DNA of 64,000 nucleotides, taken from Gambelia wislizenii (Eukaryota; Chordata; Lepidosauria; Squamata; Crotaphytidae). The position numbers and the translations under genes were made by a program. Positions 9,083 to 21,300 of this stretch are shown here, piece by piece (the stretch's first letter is position 1; each line of letters begins with the position of its first letter). The stretch is from positions 377,624,687 to 377,688,686 of the forward strand of contig JAUMIR010000001.1 in the NCBI GenBank assembly GCA_030847615.1, in the 5' to 3' direction. The notes beneath the pieces are model-generated. The model searched no databases, was not told the origin of the DNA, and saw nothing but the letters and a program-made list of their open reading frames with translations.

Positions 9083-9257
9083 GAACTGGCCTCGTGGCTC
9101 CAGGATGGAGGAGATGAAGACAAAGAAATTTGAATATGAAGAGGCTTAATGTAACTTCCTGCTACACCTGGGCGGTGACTGACGAAACCCAGATGTAAAG
9201 GACCCGCATCACCCCACTCCCTCAAGAATGCACCTTCACGGTAAGTAACCAATGTGG
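9083..9257 (+). repeat. DIRS right inverted terminal repeat with terminal extension
   Basis: Positions 9083-9230 match the left terminal repeat in inverted orientation. Positions 9231-9257 are a 27-nt extension absent from the left end but present in the internal complementary region. Confidence 0.92.
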
Positions 9258-9705
9258 CAATCTACAAAATTCTAGCAGGATTTACAGTTATTGGTTATCC
9301 ATCATCCCCACTCCCAGTTCCCACTGGCAGCGGGCATATCCCATTTTTCTCAAGAGGGAAGACGAGGTGCAAACTTTAATCTAACAGTTGCAGACATAGA
9401 GCACATCCTCCCTTTTCCCAGACTACATGCTCATTAGCACGTTCAAATGAATGCAAACACAATTAGCCACAAAGTGATACAACAAAACTGAACTTGGCAG
9501 GAGAAGATCATGTCTGGGACCAATCCTGACAGGTGGAGCATGACATTCCAGTCATTCAACACTACTGAGGATTCTCTTTCTCTTACTTTAGCTAAATCAA
9601 TGCCATTTAAAGGGTTAAGAAGTGCTTCTACAAGTATTGCAAAATGATCCTTAGTATCTTAGATATAAGCTGTTGAAATAATGTTATTTGCTAAAAGAAA
9701 TACAG
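9258..9705. other. Unassigned sequence
   Basis: No gene or recognised repeat. It begins with caatct, also found after the right end of the second DIRS copy. Confidence 0.45.
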
Positions 9706-9707
9706 TC

Positions 9708-9739
<32 letters not shown>

Positions 9740-10490
9740 TAATTATTTAATTTATATGCCACATTTCTCCCAGAAGGGACCCCAAACGGCTTACAAAACA
9801 TCATATAAAATACAGTTTAAAAACCATTAAAAACATCACAATAGACAAAATCTAAAATTACATAAATATATACAAGTTAAAAGATTAAAAATAAAGAAGA
9901 TAAATAAAAACAAAGACACACCCCAACAAAAGCTTCCAAAGCCCAGCTAAAAGCTTGCTTGCATAAAGTGCCTTTTCCTGCTGGCAAAAGGAAATCAGGG
10001 AGGGGGGTCAGCCTAGCCTCCCATGGAAGGGAATTCCAAAGAATGGGAGCAGCCACAGAGAAGGCTCTCTCTCATGTCCTCACCAGGCAAGTCTGTGATG
10101 GTGGCAGGACTGAGAGAAAGCCTTCCTCTGGTGATCTTAGAACCCTTGCAGGTTCATACAGGGAGATACAGTCTTTCTAATAGTTTGGACCCAAGCCTTC
10201 TAGGGCTTTATAGGTCATGACCTGCACTTTGAATTGTGCCCAGAAATGAAGTGGTAGCCAGTGAAACTGTTTTAACATGGGGGTTGTATGCTTCCTATAA
10301 TTGGCTCCGGTCAGCATTCTAGCCACAGCATTCTGGACCCACTGAAGTTTCTAAACAGTTTCCAAAGGCAGCCCCACATACAATGCATTGCCGTAGTCCA
10401 AACGGGATATAATCAAGGCATGTGTCACTGTAGCCAAATCTGATGTCTCAAGTAAAAGGTGCAGCTGCTGCACCAGTTTTAATTGAGCAA
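9706..10490 (-). mobile_element. L2-like LINE, 3' part (antisense)
   Basis: On the minus strand the 5' side encodes a decayed C-terminal ORF2 stretch with THALIISRLDYGNALYVGLP and HWLPLHFWAQFKV, typical of L2-group LINEs. A 3' UTR and a tail of the type gtaagccgtttggggtccc ... tatataaattaa follow, then (AAT)n at 9711-9740. An AAAAC-rich run lies at the truncated 5' side (10490-10515). The same family occurs at 49205-49985. Confidence 0.75.
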
Positions 10491-10695
10491 AACAAAACAA
10501 AACAAAACAAAAAAACAGTACCCCCAAATCCCAGTAGCAGTCTTCAGAGAGGCAGTCTATAGTCACAAGTCTCTCTCCTTAAAAATGAACACTTCCTTTC
10601 TAATTGATACATCTTTACATGTTATTTTAGATGGTGCCCATGTGACATCATGCAGTCATTAGCAGATGGTTTTTAGTTAACTGTTTTAGAATGGC

Positions 10696-10974
10696 TGGTA
10701 TTTGCACATAACAGTAAGCCATGGTTTAGTTAGAAGAAACCAGGGCTCGAGGGTTGTTGTTTCTAAACAAACCAGGAAACTAAACCAACTACCAACCCTG
10801 ATTTTAGATTCTGGCTTGTTAAGACACTGACAAACCAGGAGTCCTGGTTTATACATAAAAAACAACTTCATCTTCTTAGTTAATTTTGCTGCTCCTTCTG
10901 GTAACAGCATAGTACTTGTGAATGATTAGCCATGATTTCCCAGAATTCTGGGTTAGCCTTATGTGCAAATACCA
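10696..10974. mobile_element. Short MITE with 16-bp perfect terminal inverted repeats
   Basis: The left end tggtatttgcacataa (10696-10711) is repeated as its exact reverse complement at 10959-10974. The 279-bp interior is non-coding and contains further imperfect inverted pieces (ccatggttt / aaccagg type). I could not find a clear target duplication, so the superfamily is unassigned. Confidence 0.6.
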
Positions 10975-12329
10975 TCGTGTATTTTACCCTATTTTATTCC
11001 ATCTTCCACTAAATACCTGTCTAGCCATCCTTTGACAAAGCACTGCTTTTCATTTTCCTGGGGTTCAAAGGACTAAATGTTTGTTCAGAATTTCTTTTTC
11101 TTTTTGTTTTTATTCCTCCCAGCTTATAATTCAAAAATAATAATGGCTTTGTTTACTTCTTACTTCCAGTTCATTAACACAAATCCTAATGACCTGTTTA
11201 AGGGGATGCTAGCTGTATACACACAGCACTTTTCCCCATGCAAGGTTCCATCCAGTCATAGCTTGTTGGCACATAGATGTTGCATGTGGGGTCTGGGTAC
11301 ACAGGTTAAGAATTCTACAAAGAAGATGCCGGACCAGGTTGAGCCCTCTGTTATGTTTAAATGAGTTGCAATCCCCTGTGAGGACACTATACATCTCACT
11401 CCTTGTACCATTCTTTTTCTGCATGTCTTCTCAATTCATGTGACATTTCAACTATCAAGTTAATTAGAGGTAACTTGCAAATAAAATTCTTCTGAGTAGA
11501 ACATCAGAAGCTTTGTTAAAGCCAGTACATAATTCCATCTACTCTGCTTTCTTTGCCCATTGATTTCATAATATGATTTAAAAACTAATCAGATTGTGTT
11601 GGCTGTAATCATATATATGCTGCATGAATCATAAGTTCCTTGTTGTGTGTGTCTTCTCTTTAGATAATTAGGCATTAGTTTAAATGGGGAATTATTGCTT
11701 TATTCATTCACTGCACTAGAAGCTTCAGGATTGGCAAACTAATAAATACCATTCCATGAATTTTTGTTTGCTTTTTTTTCTTTCTTTTCTTTTTCTTTTT
11801 TTTTTCTTTTTTTTTTTTTTTTTTGCTCTGAATGTCAGTACAGTATTATTTTTCTGAGCACTCAAAAACCCTTTTCACCTTTATATGCTTAGCTCATAAC
11901 CTTCAGGCCACTGATGCCTGAAAAAACACCATTATGACACAAATTACATTGGTTCTCCTGCCTACACTGTGGTTTCACTGAAAATGGAGATAGGCAGAGT
12001 CTGCCACATTCTTTGAAAGATTGCTGTCCTGTTGTGAATAATTGCTGTTTAATGTATGTAATATTTTTCAGATACTGAGTGATGTGAGGCAGAATATTTT
12101 TCCACTGCTATATTTTTCCATATATACAGCATTTTATAACATTGGTTTTGTAAGTATTGTATTACAGTATTAGTCAAACTGGGTTGTTTCAGAGTTGTAA
12201 TTAACTCGTTTCCTGGCAACTATTTTGAAACTGTGTAATCCAGAAATTACATATACACATAAGGCTATATCTCCAGATTGTGTAAGAGGAAGCAAGCTCA
12301 CACAACTGGTCTTTATGGTCCTCTCCCAG
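10975..12329. other. Unassigned AT-rich sequence with a T-rich tract
   Basis: No convincing gene. A pyrimidine tract, mostly T, occupies 11767-11824 and could be the remnant of a retroposon tail. Confidence 0.5.
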
Positions 12330-12515
12330 TCCAGGCCTGGTTAGTACTTGAATGAGGGTCTGCCGAAGAAGATCAGGTGATTTAGGCATATTCAGAGAAA
12401 GGCAATGGGAAACCAACTCTGAGTATTCCTTGCCTAAGAAAATGGTATGTAATTCACATGGTCACCACAAACCAACAGATGAACTGAAGGCACATGCACA
12501 CTCACACCTGACTTT
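12330..12515 (+). mobile_element. Decayed 5S rRNA-headed SINE
   Basis: It retains the 5S-like piece cctggttagtacttgaatg, then gagtattccttgcctaagaaaa, and a tail with ggtcaccac ... gaaggcacat. This is the order seen in the better copy at 61885-62098, with more substitutions and a truncated head. Confidence 0.6.
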
Positions 12516-12939
12516 TTGGAGAAGGTTTTCAAGGGGTACAGGGACTTGAAAGGTAAGGGGGGGTTGGTTGTATTCATTTGTACAACTTTTAGATATATCC
12601 ATGGCCTTGTTTTTATAATCTAAGTAATGGGTGCAGGAAATTCAGATTAGAACAACAGATGAATCAAACATACTTTGTTGTAAGTTTTGTGATTTGAAAT
12701 CAGAAAGTCCACAGAACTGTTCTGTAACTCACACATGAAACAGACTTAGGTTTTTAATCTTCCTGTTTTGTACAAAGATAATAGATAATAGATTGTACCC
12801 AGAGGTGTGCCAGTGGAAGTCTGCTTGTGCTGTGGGGCTTTACTAGATCTCTTTTCTAGCACTGCTACTTGCATCTCTCCAAAACCTTGTCTTTAGGTTG
12901 GCAGGGCAAAGATCTGGTGCATGGAAGGTAAGAAAGTGG

Positions 12940-13128
12940 CAAAAAAAAATTAGGAAGAGCTTCTTTAAAATCTGTAAAATTGCTGTTTGAGAGTGGAATA
13001 GGCTGCCTTGAAGGGTGGTGGACTCTCCTTTGGAGGTTTTTAAACATAGGAGGGAGGGCCGTCTCTCAGGATTGCTTTATTAATGTCTGGTGCCCTTGAA
13101 GTTCCTTCCAATTCTATGATTCTAAGGG
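12940..13128 (+). mobile_element. CR1 LINE 3'-end fragment
   Basis: It corresponds to the extreme C-terminus and 3' end of CR1: a segment like gagtggaataggctgcctt, then ggaggtttttaaacatagg, and the terminal tccaattctatgattct. Only about 190 bp remain. Confidence 0.65.
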
Positions 13129-13834
13129 CTTACAATTTAGAAGACTAGGGTGGGGCCTCCATGGTATGAATCTCCTCCTATAATCTGTATAGAAACCATT
13201 GACTCAATAGCTGCCTTCTGAGTTCATGGCTGAACAGAAATTCTAAGCAAGGAGTACTGGATTACTGTAGCTCTTTATCACTGCCAAGGTTACTGCCTAT
13301 CTAGGACTGGAATGAACAACTAGTCCATGTCTGTAATTGAAATAATGGTAGAGCTATTCACACACAGCTCCCTGAAAATTCACTTGCACTTTGACACATT
13401 AATGGAGGTTGTTAACTGCCAACATTAATAATCTTGTTGTCAGTGAGAGGTTTCTGAGCATGTTCTCATATATATGTACTGTTGAATATATATATACGTA
13501 CTGTTGAATAATTTTCCTCAGTCATTTTTAAATAAATTGTTTCATATCATACTTGTAAATATACCCACTGGCCATCACTGTAAAATGAGTTGCCTGCAGT
13601 CTAAAAAGTCTTTTTAATTGCTCTGGAGTTTTGATTGATGATAGTTAACACAACATACAATTGAGAAAGGAAAACAGAGAAGATTCACATAGGCATGTAA
13701 ATGGTTTCATTTCTTGCCACATATGGTGTAAACAAGTTCCATTAAAAAGCACTGTGCACAGGTACTGATTTGAGATCAAGGATGAATTCTCTTTTATTCT
13801 TTCTGTTTGAAAAATGTTTCTTGAGGCAAGCAGT
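13129..13834. other. Unassigned sequence
   Basis: AT-rich, with a short imperfect duplication of gtactgttgaatatatata near 13470-13510. The minus-strand reading frame across 13645-14043 crosses element boundaries and is not a gene. Confidence 0.45.
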
Positions 13835-13923
13835 TTGTTAATCGCAAACACATTCTTCAAACAACCGAAGGGGTGACTGGTTAGATGGACATCACCTGAT
13901 GGCTTATATTGAAAGCAAAATAG

Positions 13924-14618
13924 TGTTGGGGTTCTGAGTATAAAAATTAAAAATGTATTAAAGATTCCAGGGAGCAAGCCCTTTAGGAATATCTTCTTCA
14001 GAAACATTTCTTGTAAAGTAAGCAGAGTTAACAGAGAAGCCAACTAGATTCAATTTGCATTTGTATATGTGTTCTGAATCACCCAGTCATTAAAGCCGAG
14101 CAGACAAATTAAGGACAATAAAGATGTTTGCTTAAAAATGCATATCAAAACATTTACTGAAGATATAGCAATCTAAATATTCAAAAACAAATCTAGGTCC
14201 TTAACTAACTGAGGATTTCAGGGTAATAGACTTACCCAATCCTGGGAAGTTCAAGTTAGGATAAGATAAAACAAATCAGAAGTTTCTAAGTATTACAGCA
14301 GTAACATCCATATTTCTTCAGAAAAAGGGTGATTGCATCCAAGCGAGAGCTCATCTCTCTTCTTCATGCATGGAGGTCAGATGCATGGTAGGAAGGGAAG
14401 AAAAGGAAAGTAAGAATCTTGTGTTCAGGCTGCACTCCCCAAGATTGGAACAAAGAATCATAGAGTATTTGTCATGTTATGAATGACTAAATGATCACTC
14501 CATAGCTTCAGATGGCTAAGATAGCTTGAGAGGAGAAGGACGGTAGGAACTTAAGCATGCAAGGAATTTCCTAAACTTACTAAGTAGGGGGTGCATGAAG
14601 AACGCTACATTTCACACA
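13924..14618 (+). mobile_element. Solo LTR, copy 1 of a TG...CA family
   Basis: A 695-bp block beginning TGTTGGGG and ending TTCACACA. It is inserted in the RTE copy with a near-perfect 5-bp target duplication (aatag at 13919-13923, aattg at 14619-14623; the uninterrupted RTE has aatgg). It aligns along its length with the LTR at 23763-26462. No internal retroviral or Gypsy genes are present, so it is a solo LTR. Orientation follows the AATAAA of the second copy. The class (ERV or Gypsy) cannot be decided here. Confidence 0.75.
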
Positions 14619-14701
14619 AATTGACTACATAATTGGAAGCAGAAGACAGAGAAGTTCCATTCTCTCTTTTGCACTATTAAGCCTAATTGACTGGGAGACA
14701 G

Positions 14702-14717
14702 AATAACTCTGGACTGA
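14702..14717. repeat. Left target-site duplication of the L1 insertion
   Basis: aataactctggactga, identical to 22465-22480, and part of the interrupted RTE sequence. Confidence 0.92.
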
Positions 14718-17700
14718 GAGATTGACTTTGAAGGCTAAGGAGTTTTTAACAAAGATTCAAGGAGGGAAAGAAGGAGAAAACTCTTGAAAAGGAAGTAGTA
14801 ATAATAAAATAAAAGAAAGGAGAAATGAGGAAGAAAAAGAAGAGAGAAAGAGGAACTAGAGGAGGTAACCAGAAAGGAAATATTAGAGAAGGAATTAAAG
14901 GAACTGAAGAGGAAGGACGAGGAGGTAGAAGAGCAGGAAGAACCGGAAGAAGAAAAATTAGAAAAAAAGTCAGTAGAGGAAGTAGAAGAAATTAGAACAG
15001 AGATAAAAGAAGAGGGGAAAATAAATCAGAGGATCAGGAGGAGGAAGAGACAGAAGAATTGGAAGGTGCGGTAGGAGGAGAAAAGGGGATTGAAAATCTG
15101 GAATTTCACTTGTTTGATTAAGAAAATTTTTGGTTGTATTAAAATGCTGAATAAAGTAATATCTTGGAACATAAAGGGGCTTAATACCCCACATAAGAGG
15201 AAAATTGTTTTTCATTATCTAGAAAAACAGAAACTAGATCTTATCTGCCTTCAAGAGACAAATGTAAAAGGAAAAGATGTTAAATTATTAAGGAATGCTA
15301 AATTGGGAGAGGGGTAGCGATATATGTAAACTCTAAATTCGAGTCAAAGGAAATATTTAAAGACAAAAGAGGTCAATATTTAGGAGTGGAAGGAAAGTTA
15401 CAAGAAAAGAAATTGTTAGTGATAGGGATATATGGACCAGATGTATTTGGAAAACATTGGAAAAAAAAAACTTAAAAGCCCCCCCCCCAAAGTAAAAAAG
15501 AGTTCATAGAAACTCTTACAGGTAATGAGCGAATATGAATATAATTACTATATGGTGATGAGAGTCTAGAATGGGGTCTTTGACCCCAACATAGATAGAT
15601 CAATAAGACCAGGATTGAATCCTAAACATGGGTAATTACCAAAAATAATAGAAAATTTTATGTATCAGTTTACACTAGTAGATATTTGGAGGCAAGAGCA
15701 TGGAAATGAAAGGGACTACATGTATTATTCAGACAGATACCAAACCTGGACGAGATTAGACATGTATTTAATATCGAAAAACCTTATAAAAGATATCAGG
15801 AGGTAGAAATACAACCAAAAATAATATCAGACCACGCACTAGTAAGCTTAGAAATGACAAATACTATAAGGAAATATAGATGGAGATTAAATGATGGGTT
15901 ATTAAGAATTGACTCAGTAAAGGAAAAATTAAGAAGGAATTAATACATTATTTTAAAGAAAATCTTGGGAAAGTAACGACATTGGATGTAGTTTGGGATG
16001 TGGGAAAATCGGTGATTAGAGGTCACTTTATGCAGAAGGATTATGAAATAAAAAAGGCAAGAAAAGGCAAGGAAAAGGAACTACTAGAAGAAATAGCAAA
16101 GAAAGAAGATGAACTAAAATTAAAACCCAAAGATGATGTAATTATAACGCAAATAAGCATATTAAAGAAACAATTAGATATAGAGATGATAAATGAAATG
16201 GAAAAGAAATTAAAATATGCTTGGCAATTTTTTTTTTAAACTCCAACAAACCGGGCAAGTGACTTGCCTATAAATGAAGGAAAGAAAATGAGAAGAAACT
16301 GATAACAGAATTAGAAGTAGACAATAAAAGATTTATGAAACAAAGGAACATAATGGATATATTTTTATAAATATTACTCAAAGTTGTACGGAGAATTCCC
16401 GCTAAGGGAAGAAACATCTATGAAGACAGAGGAATATTTAGAGAGAGAAGAAATCCCCAAAATAACTATACAACAAAAACAGGAGCTAAATAAACAGGTA
16501 ACAGAAAAATAAATAAGGGTGGCTATAAATAGAATGAAAGTAGGGAAGGCACCAGGACCTGACGGGTTCTCATTGCTATATTATAAGACTTTTCAAAAAC
16601 AATTAATAACCCCAGTGTGCAAACTGTTCAGATTATCTGAGGGAGATTGTCCACCTACTTGGCAAAAGGTTGATATTGCTTTGATTTCTAAGGAAGGGAA
16701 AGACCAACGATCTCCAGGGAATTATAGGCCTATGCCTTTATTGAATATAGCTTACAATATTTTCACCAGTATTTTACCAGAGAGATTAAAAAAGGTTTTG
16801 TCAGAGTGCTTCCAAGAAGAACAGAATGGGTTCTTGCCAGGGAGACAGGCCAAAAACAATATAAGAACTCTATTAAATATAATTGAAGTTTATGACAAGC
16901 ATAATGGGGAAAAGAAGCCCTGATACTGGTGGACGCTGAGAAACCATTTGATAACATTAGGTGGTTCATGTTTAAGCTGTTAAGAAGGATGGATATAGGC
17001 AAAACCTTTTGCAAATGGATACAAAGGATATATAAAAACCAGGAGGCACAAATAATAGTTAATGGAAACAAAACAAGGAATTATAAAATGAATACAGGAA
17101 CAAGACAGGCGTGCCCCTTCTCTCCACTTCTGTTTATTATGATAATAGAAGTCCTAATTAGAAAAATAAATAAGGAAGTGGAGATAAGGGGACTCAAAAT
17201 TAAGAATTATCAGTACAAGTGCAACACATTTGCAGATGATTTGATCTTTTTTCCAGATAACCCATTGAGTAGCATAAAGAAACTAAAGGAGGTAATTGAA
17301 GAATTTGGACAACTGGTAGGTATGAAGACAAACAAAGATAAGACAATAATTTTAACAAAAAATCTGACTAAACTCGAGGAAAAAGAGTTGGAGGAAACAT
17401 CAGTATTTAATATAGAGCGAAAAGCTAAATATTTGGGAATAATGATAACAAACAAAAATGTAGAATTATTTGAAAACAATTATGGGAAACTCTGGAGTAA
17501 TATAAAAGAGGATATAAAAATATGGTCAAGCCAGAAAATTTCTTTTTCTTGGTAGAATATTGGCTGTAAAGATGAACATCCTACCCAGAATAATGCATCT
17601 TTTCAGAAATATACCTATCTTGATCAACGAAAAGCCCTTTAAGGAGTGGAATAAAATTCTATCAGATTTCATATGGACAGGAAAAAAGCCACGGATTAAA

Positions 17701-18384
17701 AAAGAGGTACTATGTGATGTGAAAGAATGAGGTGGTTTGAGCCTTCCAGATCTGAGGTTATATTATTATGCAAGCTGCTTAGAATGGATCCTAGATTGGG
17801 AAAATTCGGAAAATGATAGATTGCTACAATTGGATGGTTTTAACCTCAAATTGTTGGCATGGAATTATATGTGGCATGGAAAAACAGTAATACACAAAGA
17901 ATTTAGCCACCATTACATAAGAAGGGCATTGATGAGGGTTTGGATAAAACATAAAAGGGAACTGTATCTCAGGATACCATTATGGGTCTAAAACCATGAA
18001 GCTTTTTATAGAAGAGAAATTTTGCAGACCAATATATGGTTAACTTACAATATGATTTTGAAGAGAAACGGAATGGGATATATAATGAAAAGACAGGAGG
18101 AACTAAAAGAGAAAGGAATTAGGTGTCACTGGTTCCTATATAAACAATTACCAGAGAAATATAAAATGGATTAAAAAAAATAGAAGGAATAATGCTGGAA
18201 AAAACAGAATTTGATAAGATATTAAAAGGAGATAACAAGAAAAGAATATCAAAAATATATCAACAATTATTAAAAATAAGTTTAGATGAAGAGGTAGTAA
18301 AGCCATACATGATAAAATGGGCGAAGAACATGGGTCATGTTTGGAGCCAGAAGAACTTATAGAAAATGTAATAAGGAATCTAAT
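14718..18384 (+). pseudogene. First L1 unit: ORF1 tail and broken ORF2 (3'-truncated)
   Basis: Positions 14718-15140 are purine-rich and look like a frayed, highly charged ORF1 segment. ORF2 starts at the ATG at 15144 (MLNKVISWNIKGLN, LDLICLQET), an AP-endonuclease N-terminus. The endonuclease is broken by several stops and frameshifts before 15980. The RT region has GKAPGPDGFS (near 16550), NYRPMPLLN (16720), then a frameshift near 16922, TGTRQACPFSPLLF (near 17100) and TFADDLIFF (near 17230). Sequence related to the ORF2 C-terminal part continues with many stops and ends abruptly at about 18384, before the expected C-terminus and 3' UTR. Non-functional. Confidence 0.85.
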
Positions 18385-21300
18385 GGTTAATAAATTAAAG
18401 ATATCAACCTTAAATGTTCATGGCCTTGGCATGGTAATAAAATGAAAAAGGATTGAAGCATTATTGAAGAAGGATCAAGCGGATATAATATTTTTACAAG
18501 ACACACATCAAAAAAGGGAAGGAGTAAATGAATTGAAATTGAATTGGGTAAGAGTTTATGAAAAAGCATATGGGAATTCAAAACCTAGAGGGGTAGCAAT
18601 ATTAATAGCAAAAATGTAATTTTGTCATTAAAAAGGTTAAAAAATATGAAAATGGTAGATATATTATAATGCAAGGTGAAATGGGAGAGGATAAATATGT
18701 TCTAATGAATGTATATGCTCCAAATGAAAAACAAGAGGAATTTTATGAGAAAGTATTTAAAGAAATGGAGAATATGCAAGAACAAAATATTGTTGTAGCA
18801 GGAGATTTTAATATGCAAATGGAAAGAATAAAAGATAAATCAAATTATTCATTAAGGGATAAATATGATAATATTACAAATTTAAATAAAATAATAAAAA
18901 GAAAGGGGTTGAAAGATGTGTGGAGACTGGTAAAGGGAGATGAAAGGAAATATACATACTTTTCAATGGTACATAAGAGTTATTCAAGAATTGATTATAT
19001 TTTGTATCAAAAAATTGATTGATAAAATTATAAATTCAGAGATAGAAAATATAAAAGTAACAGACCATGCTTTGGTCAAAGTGGAGATTATAACGAAGAG
19101 ATATTATGAACAGGTGAAAAGGTGGAGGTTGAATACAAAGATTTTAAATTATAGAGAAATAGTAGGAAAAAAATGAGCATGAATGGCAAGAATTATGGGA
19201 ATTAAATCATAAAGAAGTATCAAAAGGAATTTTGTGGGATACTATGAAAGCTGTGACAAGGGGGATGCATAAAAGAAACCTTTAACTTAAAAAAAGGCAA
19301 GAAGAAAGAGAAGGGAAATTAGAAAGGGAAATAGAATTATTGGAAAATAAATATATATTAAACAAGGAAATACAAACTTATATTGAGTTACGAGCAAAGA
19401 GGGAGGAATTGGATAAAATGGAAGTACAGGAAAATTTAATTTATTTAAGAAGGGAGTATTTTGAATTTAGTAATAAAAATTCAAAAATGTTGGCTAGATC
19501 CACACAGAAGAAGAAAATGGAAAATATGATAAATGGGATTAGAGATAAAACAGGTAAAATGTGTAGAACAATGAAGGAAAAACTAACAATTTTTGAGGAG
19601 TTTTATAAAGACCTGTACCAGTCAGGGATTAAACTAGTGGAACAAATAGAAAAATATGTAGGGAAAATTGGAAGATTAAAATAGAAGAGGAAGATAGGGA
19701 TTTATGAGAAAAACCAATTACGAAAATGGAAGTAGAGGAAGCAATAAACAATTTAAAAAGTGGGAAAGTTCCAGGAATGGATGGGTTAGGACCAGATTAT
19801 TATAAAGTATTTAAAAAGAAGTTGATAGCTAAATTATTTGAATTATATAATAATATAATAACGTGAGACAAAATCCCTCCATCATGGCAACAATCATTGA
19901 TAATATTGATACCAAAGCCAGATAAGGATTTGTTGGACCCTGGATCATACAGGCCTATATCATTGATAAATCAAGATGCAAAGTTAGCAGCAATAATGGC
20001 AAAGAGAATGAATAGTTGTATGTATAAATATATATTAAAGGACCAATGTGGATTTGTGAAAGGAAGACAAATGTCAAATTTAATAGGAAGGGTGTTAAAT
20101 AAAATACATATAATTGGCAAAACAAAAGTAAAAGCAGGGATATTGGCATTAGATATATTTAAAGCATTAGACTGTGTGGAATGGCCAACATTAAAAATAA
20201 TATTGAAAGAATTTGGAATGAGGAAGAGGTTTAGAGGATTAATAGATCAATTGTATTCCCATAACACAGCTATAGTGATGGTTAATGATGGAATAACAAG
20301 AGAAATAAAAATAATGAGAGGGACAAGACAAGGTTGCCCACTTTCTCCAATATTGTTTGCAATGGTAATAGAAATTCTAGCAAATGTGATAAGAAATGAT
20401 AATAGTATAGAAGGAATTGGAGTAGAAACAAAACATAAGATAAGCTTTTTTGCTGATGATACATTGTTAACAATTAAGGAACTGATTAACGGAATAGAAA
20501 AAATTAAAGAACATTTAAAAGTATTTGGGGAGATGACAGGCTTACAGGTTAATTGGAACAAATCAGGATATGATGTTGTTTAACTATACTAAGGAAAAAG
20601 AAAATATATTTCTATGAGAGAAAAAATAAAAGTAAGATTAAAAAGTAATATTAAGTATTTAGGAATAAATATTACAAAAGATTTAGAAGAACTAGAAAAG
20701 AAAAATATTATGGTACTAAGGAAAGAAACTGAAAAGAAGTTGGAAGAATATAAAAATATTCAACTATCATTGTTTGGAAGAGTAGCTTTAGTTAAAATGA
20801 AAATATTACCTAAACTACATTTTTTGTTTAGAATGTTACCAATAAAAATATCAGAAGTAGAACTGAAAAAATGGCAAAATGTGTTGAATAAATATTGTAA
20901 TGGAGGGAAAAGGACAAGATTGAATAAATTATTTTGGTATATATCACAGAAGGAGGGAGGACTTGGTCTTCCCAAAATAAAAGGACATTATGAAGTTAAT
21001 CAATGAGATATATTATAGAAGGAATTGTAGGACAGGGGGATTTAGAATGGCTAGAGATAGAAACAGGGAGAATAGAAAAGAGAATATGGAACATATTTTT
21101 TGATAATTTTACAAAAAAGGAAATTAAAGGAATTGAGAAACCATTTCTGCAAAATATATGGAAAATATGGTATAAATATAAGAGAGAATTTTTGCCTATT
21201 GATTCAGTATTAACACTGGTTATAATGGGGAAAAAATTCCCAAATAATTTGAAGGAAAAAATGGGAAAGGAATTAAATAAAAGAGGACTAGATAAAATAG

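Larger units (their letters stand above)
2871..9257 (+). mobile_element. Full-length DIRS1-like tyrosine-recombinase retrotransposon
   Basis: The element has the DIRS1 layout: inverted terminal repeats, a one-sided terminal extension, an internal complementary region near the 3' end, and the genes Gag, RT/RNase H/methyltransferase, then tyrosine recombinase. All three frames are uninterrupted. The ends are fixed by the internal complementary region, whose reverse complement runs from the right end (9257) straight into the left end (2871). DIRS elements integrate through their recombinase from a circular DNA, so no target duplication is expected, and none is seen (left flank ...gtattta, right flank caatctac...). 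The 3018-3304 leader is pyrimidine-rich. The element is far richer in GC and CpG than its surroundings, which fits a recent insertion. Identification is strong; actual mobility is inference. Confidence 0.95.

Noticed and set aside
9061..9252. Minus-strand 63-codon frame at the DIRS right end
   Set aside because: It is simply translation through the inverted terminal repeat.
13645..14043. Minus-strand 132-codon ORF
   Set aside because: It spans unassigned DNA, an RTE piece and the start of an LTR, so it cannot be one gene.
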